From Acidobacteriota bacterium (GTDB lineage: Bacteria; Acidobacteriota; Terriglobia; Acidiferrales; UBA7541), in NCBI GenBank assembly GCA_027307115.1, contig DAHUXN010000097.1, positions 1-42,718 of the forward strand: a stretch of 42,718 nucleotides of DNA. Direction: 5' to 3'. Shown one piece after another: positions 18,179 to 25,571 of the stretch. Each line of letters begins with the position of its first letter. Position 1 is the stretch's first letter. The notes under the pieces were generated by a model, which worked only from the letters and a program-made list of their open reading frames with translations, was not told where the DNA came from and did not search any database. Made by a program: the position numbers and the translations under genes.

Positions 18179-18184
18179 TTCAAT
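18169..18184. repeat. att-like direct repeat, copy in the tRNA-Gly 3' end
   Basis: TCCCGCTCCATTCAAT spans the last ten bases of the tRNA, including CCA, and six bases beyond. It matches 21251-21266 exactly. Directly after the tRNA, TTCAATTC occurs twice in a row (18179-18186 and 18188-18195), a small extra direct repeat of the kind found around recombination sites. Confidence 0.75.
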
Positions 18185-18478
18185 TCTTTCAATTCAAGGT
18201 CTTGAGTGCTGCGGTCTTCCATATCCTACTGCGCTAGGACTGAGTGCTGTAGCGCTCCGATGCTGCCCGTAGTTTCAAGCCTCAGCCCCTCACAAATCCG
18301 GAGCACCCGGTCCGCCTGTGTCCCCGCTCCATCGAGCCGAAGCTAGACTTGCGTCAATCATCGACGTGTTCAGGTGCGACCTGCACAGCAAGCGGCTTCG
18401 TGAATGCAGAAATAAGGACTTGGAGATCGTTGCGAGGGAATTCCCCACGGTCTGAATCCGAGCGAGCGGATTTCAGTG
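18185..18478. other. Non-coding start of the tRNA-associated segment
   Basis: About 290 bases downstream of the tRNA show no convincing frame or RNA gene. The only oddity is CCCGCTCCAT at 18323-18332, a 10-base match to the core of the att-like repeat, which may be a third, degenerate copy or chance. Confidence 0.35.
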
Positions 18479-18484
18479 TATAAT
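18479..18484 (+). promoter_or_regulatory. -10 box upstream of the Cys-rich small gene
   Basis: A perfect TATAAT sits 30 bases before the ATG at 18515. Transcription would begin near 18491, just ahead of an AAGGAGG ribosome site. No clear -35 hexamer is found at the right distance, so an activator may be needed. Confidence 0.4.
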
Positions 18485-18514
18485 CGCCCGCATTCGCTTC
18501 CTGCAAGGAGGCTC

Positions 18515-18790
18515 ATGGCTTTGGATAATGCTTCCGCGATGTGGGTTCCTGTATGTTGCGGGCGCGTCATGCGCTGCAATATGTTCAGACAAGCGGGTGG
18601 CGGGGCTTACGCAGCGCTTGTTTGTACATTGTGCAACAAAAACATTACGCTTGAGCAGGAGCCTCTAGCAACTGCGAATAACTTCGGGGAAGGCTCGACG
18701 GTTTTGAGTCTGATTGGATCGCCCAAACCGCCAAAGACAGAACGAAGAAAATCATTCGAGGAAGCCGGTCCCGACGATCCAACGCTGTAG
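18515..18790 (+). CDS. Small Cys-rich (putative zinc-ribbon) protein
   Basis: The 91-residue protein starts at the ATG that follows AAGGAGGCTC; a longer frame from 18476 would include the promoter and is not favoured. Five cysteines lie in the first 40 residues: a CC pair at 14-15, one at 21 and CTLC at 37-40. This is the spacing of a small zinc ribbon. The C-terminal half is charged and probably disordered. It lies 35 bases before the kinase gene on the same strand and inside the tRNA-bounded segment, so the two may share a transcript. Family not recognised. Confidence 0.6.
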   Translation: MALDNASAMWVPVCCGRVMRCNMFRQAGGGAYAALVCTLCNKNITLEQEPLATANNFGEGSTVLSLIGSPKPPKTERRKSFEEAGPDDPTL

Positions 18791-18825
18791 TCTGAACTGC
18801 TGCTCACGGAAAATTTTGCCTGCCG

Positions 18826-21225
18826 ATGATTGGTCAGACCATTTCGCACTACCGCATCCTGGAGCAACTCGGCGCCGGCGGCATGGGAGTGGTATACAAG
18901 GCCCACGATAGCCGGCTTGACCGCGCGTTGGCACTGAAGCTCCTCCCGGAAGAGCTGGCGCAACAACCGCAGGCGCTCGAGCGGTTCCGACGCGAGGCGC
19001 GGGCCGCGTCCGCTCTAAACCATCCGGGTATTTGCACGATCTACGACATCGGCGAACAGGACGGCCGAGCGTTCATCGCCATGGAGTTCATCGACGGCGA
19101 AACTCTGCGCAGTCACATCCATGGGCAGGCGCTTCCTCTTGAAGAAATACTGAAGCTGGGGATCCAGATAGCGGAAGCCTTGGAAGCGGCGCACGCCGAA
19201 GGAATCATCCACCGCGACATTAAACCCGCGAATATCTTCGTGACGAAGCGCGGACAAGCGAAAGTTCTCGATTTTGGGCTTGCGAAGCTTATTCCCAAAG
19301 GCATCGCCGGAGGAGACTTAGAGCTCGGCGGCCGATCGCAGGATTCCAGTTCGATCGTTGGGATCATAAGCGGCACGCCCTCCTACATGTCACCTGAGCA
19401 GGTACGCGGAGATGATCTAGACCAGCGCACGGACATCTTCTCGCTCGGTCTCCTGCTTTATGAAATGGCAACAGGGCGCCAGGCCTTTGGCGGCGGTACG
19501 GGCGGCATGATTATCGAGGCGGTTCTGACCCGGCCGCCTGTTTCCGTGCGAAGCATCAACCTCGATATCCCGCCGAGGCTGGAAAGCATCATTGACAAGG
19601 CCCTCCACAAGGATAGGGGCCAGCGTTACCAGCGCGCAGCCGACATGCTTGCTGACCTCCAGCGACTGAAACGAGATACGGATTCGGGCCGGAGAGATCA
19701 GGAAGAGGAAGCCGAATCAGTCCTCGTCTCAGCCACCGATCCTTTATCCTCGACCGGCACGCGCACGCCTCGGGCTTCGGCAACGCAAACAACAACCCTC
19801 CGCCCAGGGCGCGTCTCAAAGATCATTGGCTCGCTTGCGGTTTTGCCTTTTGAGAACGTTAGTCGCGACCCTGAGAACGAATACCTCAGTGACGGAATCG
19901 CTGGTAGCCTTATCAATATCCTGGCAACGGTGCCGAGACTCCGCGTGATGGCGCAGAGTACGGTATTTCGGTACAAGGGACGGGAGATCGACCCTCAAGC
20001 CATCGGTCGCGAGCTCAATGTGCGCGCCGTGCTTACAGGAAGAATGATGCAAAGCGGTGGCTCTTTGCGCATTGGGACCGAGTTAGTCGATGTAGCGACG
20101 GGCGCTCAATTATGGAACGCGCAATTCGATCGCAAGCCGGGCGACATCTTTCTGATCCAGGACGAAATTTCCAACGAGATATCGGGTAAATTGCGGTTGC
20201 AGCTGACGCGGGCTGAAAAAAAGCGGCTAGTCAGACGCGACACAGAAGATGCCGAGGCTTACAGGCTCTACCTGCAAGGCCGTCATCATTGGAACAGATG
20301 GACCGAAGAAGGGTTCTACAAGGCGATCGGCTATTTTCAGCAGGCGGTCGAGAAGGATTCCAGCTACGCGCTTGCCTACACTGGTTTGGCGGAATCGTAC
20401 GTGCTCTTGGGATGGAACAGTTATCTGCCGCCGAAGGACGCGTTCCCTAAAGGCAAAGCAGCCGCGATGACCGCCTTGGAGCTCGACCCGGAACTCGGCG
20501 AAGCCCACACACCTCTGGCAGCCGCGTTGTGGCTTCACGATTGGCAGTGGAAAGAGGCTCAGAAAGAATTCAAACGCAGCCTTGACCTGAATCCTGCTTA
20601 TCCAACTGCGAATCATTGGCATGCCGAATATGTGATGACCATGGGCCGCCAGTTGGAAGCTATCGCCAAGATGAAAAACAGCCAGGAGCTGGATCCACTG
20701 TCCCTCATTATCAACGTCGCCATCGGATGGGCTTTCTACATGGCCCGTCGATACGACGAAGCCATTGATCAACTCCTGCGAACTGTCGAATTGGATCCGA
20801 ACTACCCCGTCACCCACTGGATTCTCGGCCTTCTGTACCGGAAAACCGGCCGCTACGAATTGGCCATCACCGCGGGTGAGAAGGGAGTCAACCTTTCAGG
20901 CGGCAGTCCGTTGATGCGCGCGGCGCTGGCGCATACTTATGGAGAATCCGGAAGGACGAAGGAAGCACTGCAGGTGCTCGATGATTTGACAGAACTGGCG
21001 AGGCACAAATATGTCGCGCCCCACTTCTTCGCCGGAATCCATATCGGCTTGGGAGAAAACGAGCAGGCGATTGAATGCCTAGAGAAATCCTGGGAAGACC
21101 ACTCGCACTGGCTTATCTATCTTCATCTGGATCCGAGCATGGACGCTTTGCGGAGCAATCTTGGTTTCCAAGACCTGCTAAGACGTGTCGGCCTTCCCAC
21201 ACCGGAGGCCGCCATCCCTGCCTGA
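18826..21225 (+). CDS. Ser/Thr protein kinase with TolB-like and TPR regions
   Basis: A 799-residue Hanks-type kinase signalling protein. The kinase domain (about 9-280) is complete: glycine loop LGAGGMGVVYKA, ATP lysine K38, helix-C Glu near 57, catalytic loop HRDIKPAN (D131), DFG at 149-151 and GTPSYMSPEQ in the activation segment. A charged Arg/Glu linker follows. A domain of the TolB/adenylate-cyclase-associated type (about 335-440) has SLAVLPFENVSRDPENEYLS and GRELNVRAVLTGRM. At least six TPR-like helices pairs then run from about 455 to 780. No transmembrane helix is visible, so it is likely cytosolic. This fusion is common in Acidobacteria. No ribosome site is seen; the start is set by the usual MIGQTISHYRILEQLG opening. 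Confidence 0.93.
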   Translation: MIGQTISHYRILEQLGAGGMGVVYKAHDSRLDRALALKLLPEELAQQPQALERFRREARAASALNHPGICTIYDIGEQDGRAFIAMEFIDGETLRSHIHGQALPLEEILKLGIQIAEALEAAHAEGIIHRDIKPANIFVTKRGQAKVLDFGLAKLIPKGIAGGDLELGGRSQDSSSIVGIISGTPSYMSPEQVRGDDLDQRTDIFSLGLLLYEMATGRQAFGGGTGGMIIEAVLTRPPVSVRSINLDIPPRLESIIDKALHKDRGQRYQRAADMLADLQRLKRDTDSGRRDQEEEAESVLVSATDPLSSTGTRTPRASATQTTTLRPGRVSKIIGSLAVLPFENVSRDPENEYLSDGIAGSLINILATVPRLRVMAQSTVFRYKGREIDPQAIGRELNVRAVLTGRMMQSGGSLRIGTELVDVATGAQLWNAQFDRKPGDIFLIQDEISNEISGKLRLQLTRAEKKRLVRRDTEDAEAYRLYLQGRHHWNRWTEEGFYKAIGYFQQAVEKDSSYALAYTGLAESYVLLGWNSYLPPKDAFPKGKAAAMTALELDPELGEAHTPLAAALWLHDWQWKEAQKEFKRSLDLNPAYPTANHWHAEYVMTMGRQLEAIAKMKNSQELDPLSLIINVAIGWAFYMARRYDEAIDQLLRTVELDPNYPVTHWILGLLYRKTGRYELAITAGEKGVNLSGGSPLMRAALAHTYGESGRTKEALQVLDDLTELARHKYVAPHFFAGIHIGLGENEQAIECLEKSWEDHSHWLIYLHLDPSMDALRSNLGFQDLLRRVGLPTPEAAIPA

Positions 21226-21250
21226 CAGAAACGCAGGTGGGTATGCGAAA

Positions 21251-21266
21251 TCCCGCTCCATTCAAT
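21251..21266. repeat. att-like direct repeat, distal copy
   Basis: TCCCGCTCCATTCAAT is identical to 18169-18184 in the tRNA-Gly end. Bases outside the 16 differ on both sides. It lies 25 bases after the kinase stop codon and just before the trehalase remnant. Confidence 0.75.
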
Positions 21267-21951
21267 CGGATGAGAACTCGCGTAACGGCGATGAAACTCA
21301 TCGCTATGCACCCGTTTGCCTGAATAGTTTGCTCTATAAAACGGAACTGGATTTGGCGCGAATCAGCGATTTGCTCGGGAAAAAATCGGAAGCCACGCAG
21401 TGGAAACAGAAGGCGCAGCAACGCCGCGCGAACATGGACAAATATTTGTGGGACGCGAAGGCGGGACTTTTTTACGATTACAATTTTCAGACGCGAACGC
21501 GCTCGTCGTATGACTTCGTGACTACATTCTATCCCCTGTGGGTGGGACTTGCGACAAAAGAACAAAAGAACAGGCGAAGGCCGTCGCCGCCAAGATTTCC
21601 CTGTTCGAACAACCCGGCGGCCTTGCCACCAGTCGAAACGACAGCGGCGCGCAGTGGGATTATCCCTACGGCTGGGCGCCGCTTCAATTGATTGCGGTCG
21701 AAGGACTTCGCCGCTATGGCTACGACGCCGACGCGAATCGCATCTCCTACAAGTTCCTCAGCATGATCCTTGCGGATTTCGAAAGCGAGAAGCACATCCG
21801 TGAGAAATACGATGTGGTTACGCGCGAGTCTGTAACACACATTCGCGCGGGCTACGTCACCAATCAGATTGGCTTCGGCTGGACCAACGGAGTGTTCCTC
21901 GAATTGCTGTACGAACTCCCACCGGAACAACTCGCCCGGCTTACGAACTGA
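21267..21951 (+). pseudogene. Trehalase (GH37) remnant, 5' truncated and frameshifted
   Basis: Trehalase splits trehalose into two glucoses. Only the C-terminal part of the catalytic domain is present. One frame gives HRYAPVCLNSLLYKTELDLA through SYDFVTTFYPLWVGLATKEQ. The sequence then continues in another frame with EQAKAVAAKISLFEQPGG, the family signature QWDYPYGWAPLQ and GFGWTNGVFLEL, ending at a normal stop. The switch coincides with an 8-base tandem duplication, AAAAGAAC at 21556-21563 and again at 21564-21571; removing one copy restores one uninterrupted frame (ATKEQAKAVAAK). The N-terminal half, including signature 1, is absent. It begins right after the att-like repeat, so truncation and repeat are probably linked. 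Confidence 0.85.
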
Positions 21952-22069
21952 CTGAACTTGGGAAACCGCGCCGATCCCACGAAATATCTGTGTTGCGTGT
22001 CACGTTTATGCGGCACGCCTAGTCTAATCTCCGGCTAGAAGATTCGACTTCAGTTGGCAGGAGAAGTTC

Positions 22070-22228
22070 ATGTTACTGATCATAATTATTCTGCTGGTGC
22101 TTTTGTTTGCGGGCGGTGGAGGCTATTACGGATACTCAAGATGGGGAACGGGCGGCGGCTTGGGCGTGGTAGGCACCGTTGTCGTGATCTTGCTTATCTT
22201 GTACCTGCTCGGCGCGCTGCGGTTTTGA
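22070..22228 (+). CDS. DUF3309-like 52-residue membrane peptide
   Basis: This small gene gives a 52-residue protein: a hydrophobic helix MLLIIIILLVLLFAG, a Gly/Tyr/Ser hinge (GGGYYGYSRWGTGGGLG) and a second helix VVGTVVVILLILYLLGAL. The pattern of two short helices around a YSRWG-type centre matches DUF3309, a family of tiny inner-membrane proteins of unknown role. A good AGGAG lies six bases before the ATG. It stands alone between the trehalase remnant and convergent genes. Confidence 0.78.
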   Translation: MLLIIIILLVLLFAGGGGYYGYSRWGTGGGLGVVGTVVVILLILYLLGALRF

Positions 22229-22319
22229 AGAGTCCAAGCAGCGGCGCCGGCGCCTACGCTCCGCACGCTGCCTGACAAAATGAACCGTCGCGGTGTTGGC
22301 GCCGATTCCAGGGGTGCGC

Positions 22320-22562
22320 TCACGCATTTGCGCGAGAACTTTTCGGCAGAGGAGGTTCTTTCGCCAAAAGCTCCTCCACAGTCTTAATTAATCCCGCGCC
22401 GCTCCCCGACTTAGGGAACACGCGCGCAACGCCTGCCTGCGTCGCCGCCAATGTGGTTTCGGGAGAATCATGAATTGTATAATTGTCGTCGGCTATTAGT
22501 ATCAGCTTTGACGTCTGATACGTGGAATCCCGCGCATCGTTTGGCTTCCTGGAGTCGCTCAT
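22320..22562 (-). pseudogene. Response-regulator receiver remnant with internal deletion
   Basis: The 80-residue frame opens with SKLILIADDNYTI, which is the start of a receiver domain with its acidic pair. After about ten residues it continues as AGVARVFPKSGSGAGLIKTV, the end of a receiver domain including the conserved Lys. The middle 70-80 residues with the phospho-accepting Asp are missing. It therefore cannot be a working phospho-receiver and is most likely a decayed gene, though a small expressed protein cannot be excluded. Confidence 0.45.
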
Positions 22563-22683
22563 AGCTAATCTTGAATGCGAAGCTGCACGAGCTGCATAAG
22601 GTGAACCCCGTATCCTGAGGCTAGTGTTTACCCTACCGGAAATTCTTGGTGGCCGACTGATTCACTTTTGTATTAACCGAGGC

Positions 22684-23004
22684 TTAATTCGTCTTGCGGG
22701 CGTAAGGGTAGCGTGAGGATTTTTGCGGGTGCGCGCTGCGGTATTCTTCCAGATCGCTATCCGAGATGCGATAACTGGATTCCAAGGGATTGTTGGCGTG
22801 ACCCGCAAGCTCGCGATGCAGCTTCGTTGAACAAATCGAAGGGGCGTCCTGAAAACGCGCGCGATGCGCATTGAATGCTTCATTGGAAATCGACAGCTTG
22901 AACGCGCGAATTTCACCTTCTGAGACGTGCACGTTAAACGTGTATTCGCGGTCGAACGTTTTGACCTTGAAGCCGACATACTGCACGAACAGGTTATCGC
23001 TCAC
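22684..23004 (-). CDS. Conserved hypothetical protein, 106 residues
   Basis: Starts with GTG at 23002-23004, six bases after AAGGAG, giving MSDNLFVQYVGFKVKTFDRE. The sequence is mostly beta-strand at the start (REYTFNVHVSEGEIRAFKLS). A helical part follows, with NEAFNAHRARFQDAPSICS and KLHRELAGHANNPLESSY, and then a basic tail. No motif of a known enzyme is visible. It lies 52 bases after the RRM gene and may share its transcript, which would place it with RNA-binding proteins. Function unknown. Confidence 0.7.
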   Translation of the reverse strand: MSDNLFVQYVGFKVKTFDREYTFNVHVSEGEIRAFKLSISNEAFNAHRARFQDAPSICSTKLHRELAGHANNPLESSYRISDSDLEEYRSAHPQKSSRYPYARKTN

Positions 23005-23056
23005 AGGAAGCTCCTTTGACAGATGGCAGCGATTGCGCTGCGTTACATCTTGTCAG

Positions 23057-23479
23057 TTACCGCCGACCCCCGCCACGATCGCTGCCGCCACGGTCGCTAC
23101 CGCCCCGATCTCCGCCGCCGCGACCTCCACGGCCGCCGCCACCGCCCCCGTGACCTCCGCGGCCGCCACCCGCGCCTCCGCCGCCGCGATTGCCGAATCC
23201 GCCGCGATTTCCGCCGCCTTCGCCGCGTGGCGCTTGCGGACGCGCTTCGTTCACTTGCAAAGCGCGGCCCTCCATCATCGTTCCGTTCAACTGCGAAATC
23301 GCGCGCGCTGAGTCCTCTTTGGGACCCAGCTCAACGAATCCAAAACCGCGCGAACGTCCCGTGCCCATATCGCGAACAACGCGCGCGGATTGCACTTCGA
23401 ATCCTTGGCTGCTGAACATTTGCTGCAAGCTTTCGTCGGTGACTTCAAACGGCAGGTTCCCTACGTAGAGCTTTGCCAT
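23057..23479 (-). CDS. RRM RNA-binding protein with Gly/Arg-rich tail
   Basis: The single RNA-recognition motif (1-80) carries RNP2 as LYVGNLPF and RNP1 as RGFGFVEL, the aromatic positions that stack on RNA. The last 55 residues are almost only Gly, Arg, Asp and Ser in RGG-like repeats, probably a disordered RNA-binding or condensing tail. This layout matches bacterial glycine-rich RNA-binding proteins, often cold-induced. An AAGGAGTCCCTTCC stretch lies before the ATG. It is 192 bases downstream of the cold-shock gene on the same strand. Confidence 0.94.
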   Translation of the reverse strand: MAKLYVGNLPFEVTDESLQQMFSSQGFEVQSARVVRDMGTGRSRGFGFVELGPKEDSARAISQLNGTMMEGRALQVNEARPQAPRGEGGGNRGGFGNRGGGGAGGGRGGHGGGGGGRGGRGGGDRGGSDRGGSDRGGGRR

Positions 23480-23623
23480 GGAAGGGACTCCTTAGACTGC
23501 TACGCGGCAGCGTCTTTCCCGGAATTCGCACACCAGGAGGCTTTCCCGGAATCCGCTGCCAAGCTCTTTCTTTTCGGTGCACTTTACAGATGCTTTGTGG
23601 TGGGCCTGGCTTCTTTGAGATGC

Positions 23624-23656
23624 TAGCAGGAGCCTGCGCGTGGCAAGCTCCCGCTA
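23624..23656 (-). terminator. Hairpin after the cold-shock gene
   Basis: TAGCGGGAGC and GCTCCTGCTA (minus strand) form a 10-bp stem with one G-T pair and a 13-base loop, 16 bases after the cold-shock stop. No T-run follows on the minus strand; on the plus strand AATTTTGG follows. It may slow or end the csp transcript before the RRM gene. Confidence 0.42.
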
Positions 23657-23671
23657 ATTTTGGTCTACTGA

Positions 23672-23878
23672 CTAGAGGCTAGTTACGTTAGCGGCCTGCA
23701 AGCCCTTGGGGCCTGACACGACGTCGAATTCGACAGCTTGCCCTTCATTCAGCGACTTGTAGCCTTCCGACTGAATCGCCGAAAAGTGAACGAAAACATC
23801 TTCGCCCGACTGACGCTGGATGAATCCAAAGCCCTTGCTCGCATTGAACCACTTTACTGTTCCTTGTTCTTTTGACAC
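23672..23878 (-). CDS. Cold-shock protein (CspA family)
   Basis: The 68-residue single cold-shock domain binds single-stranded RNA and DNA and melts mRNA structure. RNP1 (KGFGFIQ) and RNP2 (VFVHFSAI) are intact, and the start [14 protein letters not shown] is canonical. The start codon is GTG, 8 bases after GAGG. A strong minus-strand terminator hairpin lies 63 bases upstream (23941-23970), which suggests leader-based control, a promoter between the two, or a small RNA upstream. A TAAAAT -10-like box at about 23900 lacks a -35. Confidence 0.97.
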   Translation of the reverse strand: MSKEQGTVKWFNASKGFGFIQRQSGEDVFVHFSAIQSEGYKSLNEGQAVEFDVVSGPKGLQAANVTSL

Positions 23879-24403
23879 TTGTGTTTCCTCTTCTTTATTT
23901 TAAGCTATTTGCGCCTCGCGACCGCCTCCAGCCGTAAAGCAAAAAAGGCTGCAAGTTTGTACTTGCAGCCCCTTTAATCGAATCTAGGGGTTTTACAAGA
24001 GCAACAAACGCAACCTGAGGATACCATAGTCAACCCTGTAGGGCTAGCGAATTCGCCAGCGCACCACGGGCCAATGTTCAAAAGGCGACACAAATGATTA
24101 GCTCCTGTTTTCCAGGCTTGCGAACCTCCCGGATGCCTTTTTGCGTGTCAAGTGTATTTCTCTTCTTTAGTGTTAACTATATCGACAACTGAACTGACAG
24201 GTGTGTCCAGTTTAAGGCCTTTTACAAACCGCCCCTCAAATCATTGTCCGGACCCTTTATTCTGAATAAATCACCGCAATTTCTGATCTCGCGGCCACCG
24301 GTTAGAAACCAACCACGGGCGTGCTTATCTCTAGCCTAATTGTCAATTTTGAGGCAAATTCCTTCCGTGAACTTTTTTCTTCGCAAACTTACGGAGGGCC
24401 CGG
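23879..24403. other. 525-base divergent region between csp and the serine hydrolase
   Basis: No protein frame is convincing. The region holds the minus-strand terminator (23941-23970). On the minus strand it also has TTGACA (24146-24151) and TTGACT (24028-24033), either of which could be a -35 box but neither with a good -10. The palindrome TTTATTC-T-GAATAAA (24256-24270) lies about 135 bases before the hydrolase gene. A minus-strand small RNA ending at 23941 would fit. Confidence 0.4.
23941..23970 (-). terminator. Strong intrinsic terminator upstream of the cold-shock gene
   Basis: On the minus strand GGCTGCAAG (23962-23970) and CTTGCAGCC (23947-23955) form a perfect 9-bp stem with a 6-base loop, followed by six T (23941-23946). 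No protein gene reads into it from the minus strand, since the neighbour at 24404 is on the plus strand. It therefore ends either a csp leader (attenuation) or an unannotated small RNA. Confidence 0.75.
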
Positions 24404-25555
24404 ATGCGCGCTCAGCCTGACCGTTTCAATTTTCTTGCCGGCGTTGTGCTGTTCTGCCTGCTGAGTTCTCCTCAGTCTGGCGAGGCCGCGCAGCATCCTG
24501 CTGAGAAGCAAATTGACGCAATTTTTTCTGGGATCACATCCGCGCACGAGCCCGGCCTCGCCGTGGTCGTGCGAAAAGACGGTCACACCGAATTTATTCG
24601 CGGCTACGGCCTGCGCGATCTGCGCTCGAATTTACCCATCGACGAGCACACGAATTTCCGCCTCGCTTCATGCACAAAACAATTCACGGCGATGGCGATC
24701 ATGCTGCTGGTGCACGATGGAAAGCTGCACTACAGCACAACTCTCGCCGATGTTTTTCCTGAGTTCCCCGCCTACGGCCGCACGATAACGATTCGCAATT
24801 TGCTCAACCACACCTCCGGCCTTGTCGCTTACGAAGACTTGATGGACAAACAATACGCCGGAAAATCCTGGGAGGAAATTCCGCAAATCAGCGACGCGGG
24901 CGTGCTCGCGCTGATGGAGCAGCAAACGGGAACGAAGTTTCCTCCCGGCACGAAGTGGAAGTACAGCAACAGCGGCTATTGCGTGCTTGCTATGGTCGTC
25001 GAGAAAATTTCCGGTATGCCATTCGCGGAGTTTCTGCATCGGCGAATTTTCGCGCCGCTCAAAATGCAAAACACGGCCGCGCACGTTTACGGCAAGGACC
25101 ACATCGCGAATCGCGCCTACGGTTACACGAACGATGCGGGCGTGTGGCTCGAAACGGACCAGAGCCCTACTTCAGCCACGCTGGGAGACGGCGGAATTTA
25201 TTCGTCGCTCGACGATTTGATCAAGTGGGACGACTCACTTCGCAATCATACGCTGCTCGGCGCGGCAGAGATGCGGCCCGCGGTGACACCGGAAACTTCC
25301 GCCGCTGTGTCGCCTGACAATGTGGAAGATTTGCCGAAAGCCGCCGGCGAAAAACCACTCGCGTACGGCTTCGGTTGGTTTCTCGATCCGTATCGCGGAC
25401 ACGCGCGCATGTGGCATTACGGCAGCTCGATCGGCTTTCACACCATGATCCAGCGCTTCACCGACGACAACCTGACGATAATTATCTTGTCAAATCGCTC
25501 AGATCTCGATTTGTCCGCGCTGGCCGCCGAAGTCGCCGACCTTTATCTTCATTAG
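24404..25555 (+). CDS. Beta-lactamase-fold serine hydrolase (class C/CubicO type)
   Basis: Exported 383-residue hydrolase of the penicillin-binding/esterase family. A signal peptide covers 1-29 (cleaved after GEAA). The catalytic set is complete: S89-C-T-K92 (the SxxK motif), the YSN motif at Y187, and HYGSSIGFHT in place of KTG near the C-terminus. ATLGDGGIYSSLDDLIKWD is also typical. Substrates of these enzymes range from peptides to esters and beta-lactams, so none is assigned. GGAGG lies 8 bases before the ATG. It converges with the next gene, leaving 16 bases. Confidence 0.92.
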   Translation: MRAQPDRFNFLAGVVLFCLLSSPQSGEAAQHPAEKQIDAIFSGITSAHEPGLAVVVRKDGHTEFIRGYGLRDLRSNLPIDEHTNFRLASCTKQFTAMAIMLLVHDGKLHYSTTLADVFPEFPAYGRTITIRNLLNHTSGLVAYEDLMDKQYAGKSWEEIPQISDAGVLALMEQQTGTKFPPGTKWKYSNSGYCVLAMVVEKISGMPFAEFLHRRIFAPLKMQNTAAHVYGKDHIANRAYGYTNDAGVWLETDQSPTSATLGDGGIYSSLDDLIKWDDSLRNHTLLGAAEMRPAVTPETSAAVSPDNVEDLPKAAGEKPLAYGFGWFLDPYRGHARMWHYGSSIGFHTMIQRFTDDNLTIIILSNRSDLDLSALAAEVADLYLH

Positions 25556-25571
25556 CCGATGCATTGCCCCT

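Larger units (their letters stand above)
18169..21266. mobile_element. Putative tRNA-Gly-associated insertion carrying a kinase gene
   Basis: A 3.1-kb segment is bounded by two exact 16-base copies of the tRNA-Gly 3' end. Integrative elements that enter at tRNA genes leave this signature. It carries only a Cys-rich small protein and a Ser/Thr kinase with TPRs; there is no integrase, transposase or terminal inverted repeat. A trehalase remnant lacking its 5' part starts within about 30 bases of the far repeat, which fits a breakpoint there. It is therefore either a decayed island, a non-autonomous passenger, or the product of a deletion. The boundary repeat is seen directly; mobility is inference. 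Confidence 0.5.

Noticed and set aside
22240-22256. GGCGCCGGCGCC palindrome between convergent genes
   Set aside because: A 12-base GC palindrome with no loop or T-run; expected by chance in GC-rich DNA.
23060-23230. Repetitive GCC/CGC-rich tract resembling a short repeat array
   Set aside because: It is the Gly/Arg codon tract of the RRM protein tail; units are irregular and there are no spacers, so it is not a CRISPR or satellite.
24389-24586. Minus-strand 65-codon frame upstream of the csp terminator
   Set aside because: Antisense to the serine hydrolase signal peptide and has no ribosome site; it does not explain the terminator at 23941-23970.
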